Positions 6,323-13,536 of a DNA stretch of 13,536 nucleotides are shown here, piece after piece. This DNA is from an uncultured Gemella sp. GTDB lineage: Bacteria; Bacillota; Bacilli; Staphylococcales; Gemellaceae. The stretch lies in contig CAKMQF010000075.1 of the NCBI GenBank assembly GCA_927911745.1, forward strand, positions 1-13,536, in the 5' to 3' direction. The stretch's first letter is position 1, and the number at the start of each line of letters is the position of its first letter. Both the position numbers and the translations under genes were made by a program. The notes below the pieces were generated by a model. That model was not told the DNA's origin. It saw nothing but the letters and a program-made list of their open reading frames with translations, and did no database searches.

Positions 6323-7510
6323 TTAATTAGAAGATGCAATAAGCTCTTCTTCTTTTTTATGTTTGTCGTTGTAGATTTTTTTCATAATACCGATAACGAT
6401 TGATAGTGCGAATAAACACATTAATCCGATGAACATATTTCTTACTCCACCAGAAAGTGTTCCACCAACGTATGAGTAAACTATTGTTGCTGGTAATTGT
6501 CCGATTCCTGTAGCGATAAAGAATCTCCAAAAACTCATATTAGTAAGACCGGCAGCGTAACTAACGAAGTCGAAAGATACGAACGGTAATAACCTACAAA
6601 TAAGAATAGCTTTGTCTCCGTAGCGTTCGAAGAATACGTCAATACTTGCCATTGCACCTTTACTTGTAAGTTTTTCTACGGCATCACGTCCTAATCCGCG
6701 AGCAATATAGAAACATACCGCAGCCCCTATCATTGCTGTTGACCAAGATAATACAGCTCCTAGTACCCAACCAAAGATAGCAGCGTTTGATAATGTGATT
6801 AAAAATGCTGGGATTGGTGCAGCTATTGATTGAAGTACCATTAATACTCCAGAAACTACCGCAGCCCAAGCTCCCCATCCACGTAAGTATTCGATTACTG
6901 CATTTGTATCGAATTGTGATAAAGTAGCGAATGCTGTATTAATACCAGTTTTGAAACTTGGTACTGTGAAATAAACTGCAAAGAAGATTGCAAAACATGC
7001 AAGTGTAATATATCTTACTTTTTTACGTTGTGCTTTTAATTTTTTTTCTTCTTCAGGATCAACTTCTCTTAAATCACTAAGTTTTACTTCTTTTTCTTTT
7101 AATGCTTTAAGTTCTTCTTTAGTATATACTTTTTGGTATTTAGAAAGTGTTAAAATAATATAAAGATTTATTAAGTTAACGATAATAACACCAACTATAA
7201 ATGGAACCTTAATTTGACTAAGTGTTCCAGCATGCAATACTTCACGAGCTATATATAGTAAAGTTTTAGTTTTACCTGAAAAGATAGCCATTAGAAGTAT
7301 AATTGCTTCTATAATGAAAAATGTATATTTACGATTTATACGTTTAAAATATAATCCTGTCATTATACCGTAAACAGTCCAAACGAATATCACAAGACTT
7401 TGGTCAGCTAACATTTCAAACTGTGTAAAGAAGAACAGTAAGAATGCGAAGAAGTAACCAACAGCTATACCGACACTTGTGAAATAGAATAATAATCTTA
7501 AGCGTTTCAT
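6323..7510 (-). CDS. TVP38/TMEM64 (VTT-domain) membrane protein with N-terminal extension
   Basis: A 395-residue integral membrane protein. Residues about 210-375 form the VTT ('SNARE-associated', DedA-related) domain. Visible family stretches are APIPAFLITLSNAAIFGW (about 231-248), then a G-rich helix and RGLGRD (271-276). F-x-x-R-Y-G-D-K-A-I-L-I-C-R-L-L-P-F (about 294-310) and AAGLTNMSFWRFF (319-331) follow. The family includes E. coli YdjX and YdjZ; members are thought to act in membrane lipid or solute movement, and the substrate here is unknown. Unusually, about 165 residues precede it: four hydrophobic segments and a charged linker (K/E-rich, about 125-165). It follows the YdjY-like lipoprotein by 24 nt, with AAGGAG before ATG 7510-7508, so they form one operon. 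E. coli also joins ydjY to ydjX/ydjZ. Confidence 0.85.
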   Translation of the reverse strand: MKRLRLLFYFTSVGIAVGYFFAFLLFFFTQFEMLADQSLVIFVWTVYGIMTGLYFKRINRKYTFFIIEAIILLMAIFSGKTKTLLYIAREVLHAGTLSQIKVPFIVGVIIVNLINLYIILTLSKYQKVYTKEELKALKEKEVKLSDLREVDPEEEKKLKAQRKKVRYITLACFAIFFAVYFTVPSFKTGINTAFATLSQFDTNAVIEYLRGWGAWAAVVSGVLMVLQSIAAPIPAFLITLSNAAIFGWVLGAVLSWSTAMIGAAVCFYIARGLGRDAVEKLTSKGAMASIDVFFERYGDKAILICRLLPFVSFDFVSYAAGLTNMSFWRFFIATGIGQLPATIVYSYVGGTLSGGVRNMFIGLMCLFALSIVIGIMKKIYNDKHKKEEELIASSN

Positions 7511-7534
7511 TAAATCTCTCCTTGTGATTAGCTA

Positions 7535-8215
7535 TTATTTTTTAATGCTATAAATAACAGCTGCATATGTTCCATCTTCAGGTAGGATATTTTCGTTACC
7601 AGTGAACTTAACCTCTTTACGAGTTTCAACAGCTCCATAAGTGTAAGTAGTATTTGAGATAATACCAACAGGGCAGCTATCTAAGCAAGATAAACATCCT
7701 GTATTTTTATCAATAGCACGCTCTAAGTTACCACCGAAGCGGAAATCGATTTGTTTTCCATTACTGTCTTTTACTACTTCGTTGATATCATATTTTTTAT
7801 CAGCACCGTTCCAAGTAATTTCAGCTTTAATTGGAGTTCCTTCTACATGAGTAGTAGTAGCATTGTTTGGATTCATGTTATTTCCAGGTTTTGCACCAAT
7901 CTCAATTAGAGCGTTGTAGAATTCTTCTGGTTTAGCAAATGCTGTGAAGATAGATTTGGCACCGTTTGTACCACTTTGTTCTACTGAGTTATGTCTTGTA
8001 GCTTCATCGAAGTATTTACCATTAATTTTCGTAAGAACAGTAATAGTACCAGCTTCTTTATCTACTTTAATAGGTTTATCTAATGATACACCTGCTACAT
8101 AGTCGGCAGGTTGATTTGAATTTTGTGAAGTTGAATTAGATGAACTGCTACATCCAACTGCAGTAAATGCTAATCCAGCAGCCATAAGGACTGATAATAT
8201 TTTTTTTGGTTTCAT
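7535..8215 (-). CDS. YdjY-like lipoprotein with CxxCxxxCP motif
   Basis: A 226-residue exported lipoprotein. A short K-rich N-terminus, a hydrophobic segment (about 8-20) and a lipobox-like A-V-G-C put the lipid-carrying Cys at residue 22. A Ser/Asn-rich linker follows. The body has the YdjY pattern: V-D-K-E-A-G-T-I-T-V (about 51-60), NGKYF and TRHN (about 66-76), then EFYNALIEIGAKPG (98-111). Near the C-terminus is C174-x2-C177-x3-C181-P, called ferredoxin-like in YdjY. A classical 4Fe-4S motif needs one more Cys three places earlier; here that position is Asn171, so cluster binding is uncertain. First gene of a two-gene operon with the TVP38 protein. The start is ATG 8215-8213 with a GAGGGGG ribosome-binding site 8 nt upstream. 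The exact role is unknown; extracytoplasmic redox or metal binding is inference. Confidence 0.8.
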   Translation of the reverse strand: MKPKKILSVLMAAGLAFTAVGCSSSSNSTSQNSNQPADYVAGVSLDKPIKVDKEAGTITVLTKINGKYFDEATRHNSVEQSGTNGAKSIFTAFAKPEEFYNALIEIGAKPGNNMNPNNATTTHVEGTPIKAEITWNGADKKYDINEVVKDSNGKQIDFRFGGNLERAIDKNTGCLSCLDSCPVGIISNTTYTYGAVETRKEVKFTGNENILPEDGTYAAVIYSIKK

Positions 8216-8231
8216 AAAAGAAGCCCCCTCA

Positions 8232-8274
8232 TTCTATAAATTTATTATATATTTGTATTATAACATTTATAGAA
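8232..8274. repeat. 10-bp inverted repeat spanning the ydjY-like promoter
   Basis: TTCTATAAAT (8232-8241) and ATTTATAGAA (8265-8274) are exact inverted copies 23 nt apart, flanking the -10 box. A near copy, TTCTATGAAT, is at 8302-8311 beyond the -35 box. This layout suits an operator, but the sequence is so AT-rich that chance is possible. Confidence 0.4.
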
Positions 8275-8285
8275 AAACTGAACAA
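8257..8285 (-). promoter_or_regulatory. Promoter of the ydjY-like/TVP38 operon
   Basis: Minus strand: TTGTTC (8285-8280), 17-nt spacer, TATAAT (8262-8257), about 41 nt before the start codon. Confidence 0.7.
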
Positions 8286-8560
8286 TATTATATATAAAAT
8301 ATTCTATGAATTTAATTATCGCTGTAGATATACAATTTATAATCGTGAGAAAATATTATTATATTTTTCACATCAGTTATGTTAAAAATAGTAAAAATAA
8401 AATATATATTGAATAAATAATTTATTATAATTTATATATTTTAGATTATAAGACTTTTGAACAACTAAGAAGTGATTTATTGATAATTGTTATCGATTAT
8501 AATAAGCAGTTCTTTATATAGAGATGAGTATCGTAATTATTAGCTAAATAATCAGAAATA
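8286..8560. other. AT-rich divergent intergenic region
   Basis: No gene is visible in the 426-nt gap (8216-8641) between the ydjY-like gene and the ABC-F gene. Apart from the two promoters it holds three things. GTGAGAAA and TTTTTCAC arms (8345-8371) form an inverted repeat. A Fur-box-like palindrome GATAATTGTTATC lies at 8482-8494. TCGTAATTATTA, a partial Zur-like half, lies at 8531-8542. The rest is nearly all A and T. Confidence 0.5.
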
Positions 8561-8569
8561 TGGTATAAT
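8561..8569 (+). promoter_or_regulatory. Extended -10 promoter of the ABC-F/argS/rpoE operon
   Basis: TGGTATAAT (8561-8569) is an extended -10 element with no good -35 box. It lies 72 nt before the ABC-F start codon. It is likely the main promoter for the four following genes, as I see no terminator among them. Confidence 0.6.
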
Positions 8570-8641
8570 AGTTCAGTTATAAACGAAAATTATAAGAAAT
8601 TTATGAAAAAAAAGTAAAAAAACTGGAGAAAGGAGAAAAGA

Positions 8642-10560
8642 ATGTTAATTCAATTAAATAACGTAACAAAGAATTTCGTTGTCAATGAAATTTTTTCAAA
8701 TGTTAAACTAGAAATTAACGATAAGGACCGTGTTGCAATAGTGGGTAGAAATGGAGCTGGAAAGAGTACATTATTAAAAATCATTTCTGGTGCTATTAGT
8801 TTTGATAGTGGAGAGAGAACTATTTCAAAAAATACAACGGTCGGATATTTATCTCAAGAATTTATCGTTAGAGAAGATTTGTCAATTTATGAAGAGATGA
8901 TCACATGTTTTGATGAAATTATTACGTTAGAAGCAGAATTAGAAAAACTTTCATTTGAGCTAACGCCGGAAAATATCGAAAATGATCCAACTCTACTTAA
9001 TAAATTTGATAGACTACAAAATGAAGTGTTAACACATAAAGACTATCATTATAAGAGTAAGATAGAGAGTGTATTATATGGATTAGATTTCACAAAAGAA
9101 GTTTTCGATAAGAAAATCAGTACTTTCTCTGGTGGAGAGAAGACGAGATTATCTATGGCTAAACTATTGTTAAGTGAACCTGATTTATTAGTTTTAGATG
9201 AACCTACCAACCACCTTGATATGGAAAATGTAGCATGGTTAGAAAATTACCTTTCAGCATACAATGGTGCAATAGTTATAGTCAGTCACGATAGATACTT
9301 TTTAGATAAAGTTGTAAATGTTGTATATAACTTAGAATTCGGTAAACTTAAAAAGTATGTAGGTAACTATTCGAAATTCTTAGTACAATATGAAGAAGAT
9401 TACGAAAAACAATTAAAAGAATACACTAGTCAGCAAAAAGATATAAAAAAATTAGAAGAATTTGTTCAGAAGAATATAGCAAGAGCATCTACTAGTAAAA
9501 TGGCTAAAAGTCGTCAAAAAGTATTAGACAAGATGGACCTTATCGACAATCCGAAAAAAGATGATAAGGCAGCAGGTATAGAGTTCTTAATTAAGGAACA
9601 AAGTGGTCGTGATGTTCTAACGATTAGTGATTTACAAGTAGGTTATAATGGAATTAAAGTAGGGCAAAATTATAATCTTTCGGTGTATAAAGGTGACAGA
9701 ATAGCAGTAGTTGGAAGAAATGGTATAGGAAAATCTACATTAATAAAAACTATAGCTAAGAGACAAAAAGCAATTTCTGGTTCTGTTCAATATGGAAGTA
9801 AAGTGTCATTAGGATACTATGATCAAAAACAAGCGGAGTTTGAATCTTCAAAAACAATATTAAATGAATTGTGGGATGAGTATCCTCTAATGAAGGAAGC
9901 GGAAGTAAGAACAGTGCTTGGTAGATTCTTATTTAGAGGCGATGATGTTCTTAAGATAGTAAGAGATCTTTCTGGTGGAGAAAAAGCGAGATTACAACTT
10001 GCAAAACTGATGTTGGAGAAAAACAATCTCCTTATATTAGATGAACCGACTAACCACCTTGATATTACGAGTAAGCAAGTATTAGAAGAAGCATTGAAAA
10101 ATTATGAAGGGACTATTCTTTTTGTCAGTCACGATAGGTACTTCATTAATAAGATTGCTAATAAAGTACTAGATATTACTGATAATGGTCATAATATATA
10201 CTTAGGAAATTATGATTACTATTGGAAAAAAGAGAACAAGAGAGAATTGCCCAACAACTTACTAAACAAAATGAAGAAGTAGTTGTTGAAAAAGAAGCAA
10301 ATAACTATATTCTAGATAAAGAAACAAAAAGACGTGTTCGAAAATTAGAGAGAACTCGTGATGAGTTGATGAATAAAATTGAAACTTTAGAAGAAAAAAT
10401 ACAAGTTGTAAATAATGAACTTGCCAAAGAGGAAGTTTATACTGATATGGTAAAAACTCAAGAATTTAATGAGCAGTTAAAACAGTTGAATTCTGAATTA
10501 GAAGAGTTAAATGATTCTTGGTTAGAAATTGAAGAGGAATTAGAGAGTGTTAATGGATAG
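8642..10560 (+). CDS. ABC-F ATPase, YdiF type, frame broken once in this sequence
   Basis: A soluble twin-ATPase protein of the ABC-F family. Such proteins bind the ribosomal E site and ease stalled translation; some protect against antibiotics. The repaired length is about 639 residues, as expected. Domain 1 has Walker A GRNGAGKST (about 35-43), signature SGGEKTR (about 164) and LLVLDEPTNHLD (about 182-193). A linker with basic residues (about 240-320) follows. Domain 2 has GRNGIGKST (about 357-365), SGGEKAR (about 444) and LLILDEPTNHLD. The C-terminal coiled coil (about 565-635, Glu/Lys/Leu-rich) lies in another frame from about 10222. Adding one T at TATTGG (10220-10225) restores Y-Y-L-E-K-R-E-Q-E. 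The wording of both ATPase domains is closest to Bacillus YdiF, not to known resistance members. The start is ATG 8642 with AAGGAG just upstream. Confidence 0.92.
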
Positions 10561-10936
10561 TAAAATTAAAATAACGACTTATGTTGATTCTGAAAAAATA
10601 CATGAAGAATCTTATCTAGGAAGCTTTTTGGAGCAAACAAGTAGTGAAAAAATAAGCTATAGTGATAAAAATAACAAAAAAATAAAAATTTTTATTGACA
10701 AAATAAAAGAAAGTGTTAGTATAGAAAAAGATGATTCAAAAATGTACTTAGCATATACGAAAACAAGCAATGTCTACAGTACACAATATGGTCAGATGAA
10801 ATTAGAAACACAGCTTGTAAATATAAGTAAAAAAACAAAAAACAACCTTACTTTATACGAAATAGTCTACAATATACATTTCGGAAGTAATGATAAACAG
10901 AAAAATAAATTGAAAATATTAGTGAAAAATATATAG
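10553..10936 (+). CDS. YwiB-like DUF1934 protein
   Basis: A small beta-rich protein of about 127 residues from ATG 10553; an upstream GTG at 10547 is an alternative start. It resembles DUF1934/YwiB, predicted to have a lipocalin-like barrel; the function is not established. Family hints are its alternating hydrophobic strands, K-M-Y-L-A-Y-T-K, G-Q-M-K-L-E-T-Q and the Y-x-I-x-F/Y ending. It overlaps the ABC-F stop by 8 nt, so translation is probably coupled. It lies directly ahead of argS and rpoE, as ywiB does in Bacillus subtilis. That neighbourhood is the strongest support, since the sequence itself is poorly conserved. Confidence 0.75.
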   Translation: MDSKIKITTYVDSEKIHEESYLGSFLEQTSSEKISYSDKNNKKIKIFIDKIKESVSIEKDDSKMYLAYTKTSNVYSTQYGQMKLETQLVNISKKTKNNLTLYEIVYNIHFGSNDKQKNKLKILVKNI

Positions 10937-10959
10937 TAAGTAATTAGGAGGGATTTTTG

Positions 10960-12592
10960 GTGAAAAATAAAATAGTAGAATTAATACAAAATTCTTTAGC
11001 CAAATTAGAAATTGATGGAGTAGATATTCATGTAGAAACTCCGAAAAACACAGATAATGGAGATTTTTCTTCAAACGTAGCGATGCAATTAACAAGAGTT
11101 TTACGTAAAAATCCTAGAGTTATTGCAGAGGAAATAATCAGTAATATAGAAGAAGATGAAGCGGTAGAAAAAATTGAAATAGCTGGCCCAGGATTTATTA
11201 ACTTTTTCGTTAAAAAATCAAGTCTTGGAAGTGTTGTTGGGAAAATCTTAGAAGATGATTTTAAATATGGTGAAAACAACATTGGACAAGGTAAAAAAGT
11301 TCTTTTAGAGTATGTATCAGCTAACCCAACAGGAACACTGCACGTAGGTCACGCTAGAAATGCTGCATATTCTGATTCATTAGCAAGAATAATGAAAAAA
11401 TCAGGATATGATTTATCTCGTGAATACTATATCAATGATGCAGGTAATCAAATAAATAATCTTGTGATTTCAGCGATTACTAGATATAAACAAGCTCTAG
11501 GTATGGATGCTAAGATGCCAGAGGATGCATACCACGGTGAAGATATTAAAGTTTTAGGTCAAAAACTAAAAGATGAATTTGGTGAATCATTATTAGAAAG
11601 AGAAGACTTAAATGAGTTTATTCGTGAGTACGCAGTTGCATATGAAATGGAAAACATCAAAAAAGATCTTGGAGATTTTGGATTAGAGTACGACGTGTTC
11701 TTTAGTGAAAATCATTATATGAAAAGGACTTGTAGATAAAGCTTTAGAATCTTTAAGAGAACAAGGTTTTGTTTATGAAAAAGATGGAGCGTTATGGTTA
11801 GAAACAACTGCATTAGGAACAGGGGATGACAAAGATCGTGTATTAATTAAAGCAGATGGTTCATTAACATATTTAACTAGTGATATAGCGTATCACAAAA
11901 ATAAATTAGATCGTGGATTTGATTTATTATTAGACGTTCTTGGTGCAGATCACCATGGTTATGTAGCTAGACTTAAAGCTAGTGTAGTAGCTATGGGGTA
12001 TAAAGCAGATCAATTAGAAGCGTTAATAATGCAAATGGTACAACTTCTAAATAATGGGGAAGTTGTCAAAATGAGTAAGAGAACAGGTAAGGCGATTACA
12101 CTTCGTGATTTAATCGATGAAGTAGGAGCTGATGCTGCTCGTTACTTCTTAGTAATGAGAAGTGCAGATAGTCACTTAGACTTTGACTTTGCAGTAGCAA
12201 AAGAACAATCAAGTGATAATCCACTATACTATGTTCAATATGCCCACGCTAGAATTTGTTCAATCTTACGTCAAGCAGCAGAACAAGCTGATTACGATGT
12301 GAAAAATTGTGATTATGAATTGCTAACAGATGAGTACTCAGTAGACTTACTGAAAAACTTAGCATATTATCCAGAAATAGTTGCACAAGCAGCTAAAAAC
12401 TATGAACCACACAGAATTTGTAATTACTTACAAAGTCTTGCAAGTTCATTCCACAAATTCTATAATAATAACAAAGTAATAACTGAAAATAAAGAGCAAA
12501 CTCAAAGTTATCTAGCATTAATAACTGCTGTTAAAATAACTTTAAGAAACGCTTTAGATTTAATCGGAGTATCAGCTCCAGAAAAAATGTAA
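10960..12592 (+). CDS. argS: Arginyl-tRNA synthetase, frame broken in this sequence
   Basis: Class I cytoplasmic enzyme that charges tRNA-Arg with arginine using ATP. It has an N-terminal additional domain (NTDNGDFSSNVAMQL, about 30-44) and the HIGH motif as HVGH in GTLHVGHARNA (about 126-136). An ADHHGY stretch, the KMSKS motif as KMSKRTGK and a C-terminal anticodon-binding helical domain follow. The frame shifts near 11716-11726. Upstream reads FSENHY, and downstream GLVDKALESLREQGF continues in the next frame. Either one extra base, or two missing bases (restoring N-H-Y-Y-E-K-G), would explain it; the second fits family spacing better. The repaired length is about 544-545 residues, normal for ArgS. 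The start is taken as GTG 10960, seven bases after AGGAGGG (10946-10952); a TTG at 10957 is too close. Confidence 0.95.
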
Positions 12593-12621
12593 TAAATAAA
12601 GAAGAAGGGAATCTAATATAA

Positions 12622-13101
12622 ATGGTAAAATTAAAAGATTTAAGCGCAGAAAAAATTAAGGAAATGTCACTAATAGATTTATGTTATGCATATATGGTAG
12701 AAGAAGGAATTGAAAAATTAAATATTTATGATTTCCTAGATTATATTAAACCACTAAGAAATGTTGATGATGAAGAATTTACTGCACAAGCTGCATACTT
12801 CTACACAGATCTAAATTTAGATGGACGTTTTGTATGTGTTGAAGATGGTAGTTGGAAATTAAGAGATAGTTTATTTGTAGAAGATATTAAAAACTTTGTT
12901 GAGCCAAGTGTTCAAAAATTTGAAATCGATGATGAAGACGATATTGAAGAGCTTGGTGAAGAAGAACAAGAAGATATCCATGATGAAGTTGATGCTTTAA
13001 TCGAAGAAGAAGATATGGAAGAGAGTGAAGATGTCTTCGATTTTGATAATGAGGGAATTGTATCGAAATTCAACATTGCAACTGAAGAAGAAGAATTTTA
13101 A
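12622..13101 (+). CDS. rpoE: RNA polymerase delta subunit
   Basis: A 159-residue delta subunit, found only in Firmicutes, which binds core RNA polymerase, aids recycling and sharpens promoter choice. Residues about 1-80 form the HARE-HTH domain, with K-E-M-S-L-I-D-L near the start, then A-A-Y-F-Y-T-D-L-N-L-D-G-R-F-V and W-K-L-R-D. From about residue 107 the tail is almost entirely Asp and Glu, the RNA-mimicking acidic tail of the family. It is the last gene of the ABC-F/ywiB/argS operon, 29 nt after argS. The ribosome-binding site AAGGGA (12605-12610) is 11 nt from ATG 12622, a rather long spacing. This delta protein is unrelated to the sigma factor also called RpoE. Confidence 0.95.
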   Translation: MVKLKDLSAEKIKEMSLIDLCYAYMVEEGIEKLNIYDFLDYIKPLRNVDDEEFTAQAAYFYTDLNLDGRFVCVEDGSWKLRDSLFVEDIKNFVEPSVQKFEIDDEDDIEELGEEEQEDIHDEVDALIEEEDMEESEDVFDFDNEGIVSKFNIATEEEEF

Positions 13102-13105
13102 TAAG

Positions 13106-13126
13106 AAAGCCGTAAGGCTTTTTTAT
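13106..13126 (+). terminator. Rho-independent terminator after rpoE
   Basis: AAAGCC (13106-13111), GTAA tetraloop, GGCTTT (13116-13121), then a T-rich tail. It begins 4 nt past the rpoE stop and ends the operon. Confidence 0.85.
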
Positions 13127-13143
13127 TTTGTGAGTCTTATTAG

Positions 13144-13172
13144 TTGCATATACTTTTCATATGAAGTATAAT
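13144..13172 (+). promoter_or_regulatory. Promoter of the cold-shock gene
   Basis: TTGCAT (13144-13149), 17-nt spacer, TATAAT (13167-13172). The spacer holds the 10-bp palindrome TTCATATGAA (13156-13165). Transcription should start near 13179. Confidence 0.75.
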
Positions 13173-13178
13173 AAAGAA

Positions 13179-13327
13179 AGTCAATAAAACATATAGTAAA
13201 AATTGTAATACAGGTTCTAAGTTTTTTAAGTGAATAACACAATACACATTTATTTTATTTATTATCTTTAACAGCAAGAATACGATTGATTATTGATAAT
13301 AAAAAAATACAAAGGAGATTGTAACTT
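13179..13327 (+). promoter_or_regulatory. Long 5' leader of the cold-shock gene
   Basis: About 150 nt of leader separates the promoter from the start codon, ending in AAAGGAG (13311-13317). Long leaders that refold on cooling are typical of cspA-type genes. I see no single strong hairpin in this AT-rich stretch, so a thermosensor role is inferred from length only. Confidence 0.4.
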
Positions 13328-13528
13328 ATGAAACAAGGTACAGTAAAATGGTTTAACGAGGAAAAAGGATTCGGATTTATCGAAGTAGCAGGAGAAAAAG
13401 ATATTTTTGTTCACTTCTCAAGTATTAAAAAAGACGGATTCAAAACTTTAAAAGAAGGCGATAAAGTTGAATTTGAAGTTGAAGACGGTGCTCGTGGACC
13501 ACAAGCAGCTAACGTAGTTGTTCTTTAA
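13328..13528 (+). CDS. Cold-shock protein (CspA family)
   Basis: A 66-residue single cold-shock domain, the full family length. It is an RNA chaperone that binds single-stranded RNA or DNA. The RNA-binding motifs are K-G-F-G-F-I (RNP1, residues 13-18) and I-F-V-H-F (RNP2, about 26-30), with the usual [15 protein letters not shown] opening and the G-P-Q-A-A-N-V ending. The start is ATG 13328 with GGAG at 13314-13317. It has its own promoter and a long leader; the terminator, if any, lies beyond the window. Which paralogue it is (cspA, B, C or D) cannot be told from sequence alone. Confidence 0.95.
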   Translation: MKQGTVKWFNEEKGFGFIEVAGEKDIFVHFSSIKKDGFKTLKEGDKVEFEVEDGARGPQAANVVVL

Positions 13529-13536
13529 TTAGAAAA

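Noticed and set aside
1..13536. CRISPR arrays, tRNA or rRNA genes
   Set aside because: No regularly spaced repeats and no cloverleaf or rRNA stretches recognised by eye on either strand.

Overview
The window is an AT-rich, low-GC Gram-positive (Firmicutes) chromosome segment. The delta subunit of RNA polymerase (rpoE) lies downstream of argS, a YwiB/DUF1934 gene and a YdiF-type ABC-F gene. The ywiB-argS-rpoE order is Bacillus-like. A Gemella-like organism is my best guess; this is inference from gene content and composition. No CDS ends in TGA on its family-expected frame; all end in TAA or TAG.

Layout. 1-237 is the right end of an IS3-family insertion sequence (transposase C-terminus, hairpin, terminal repeat). 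360-1433 (+) is a PfoR/PTS_EIIC_2-type membrane protein with its own terminator. 1633-1978 (-) is rplS with an L19-type leader and promoter, and 2117-2476 (-) is an Spx/ArsC-like reductase. 2648-5938 (+) is an ABC exporter (ATPase plus large FtsX-like permease). About 45 nt downstream, probably in the same transcript, is a small gene at 5984-6271. It resembles HesB-like proteins and has an in-frame TGA directly after a Cys codon, followed by a hairpin fitting a bacterial SECIS element. This candidate selenoprotein is the most interesting object in the window. A strong bidirectional terminator separates it from a convergent two-gene operon (8215-6323, -). That operon encodes a YdjY-like Cys-motif lipoprotein and a TVP38/TMEM64 (YdjX/Z-like, VTT domain) membrane protein. 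After a 426-nt AT-rich gap comes the operon ABC-F, ywiB, argS, rpoE (+), closed by a terminator, then a cold-shock gene with its own promoter and a leader of about 150 nt.

Quality warning. Reading frames break in rplS, the FtsX-like permease (twice), the ABC-F gene and argS, always at or beside short A/T runs. rplS and argS are essential in bacteria, so these breaks are most likely sequencing or assembly indels. I give full gene extents across them. The TGA in the selenoprotein candidate differs: it is an in-frame codon with the original frame kept on both sides, not an indel.
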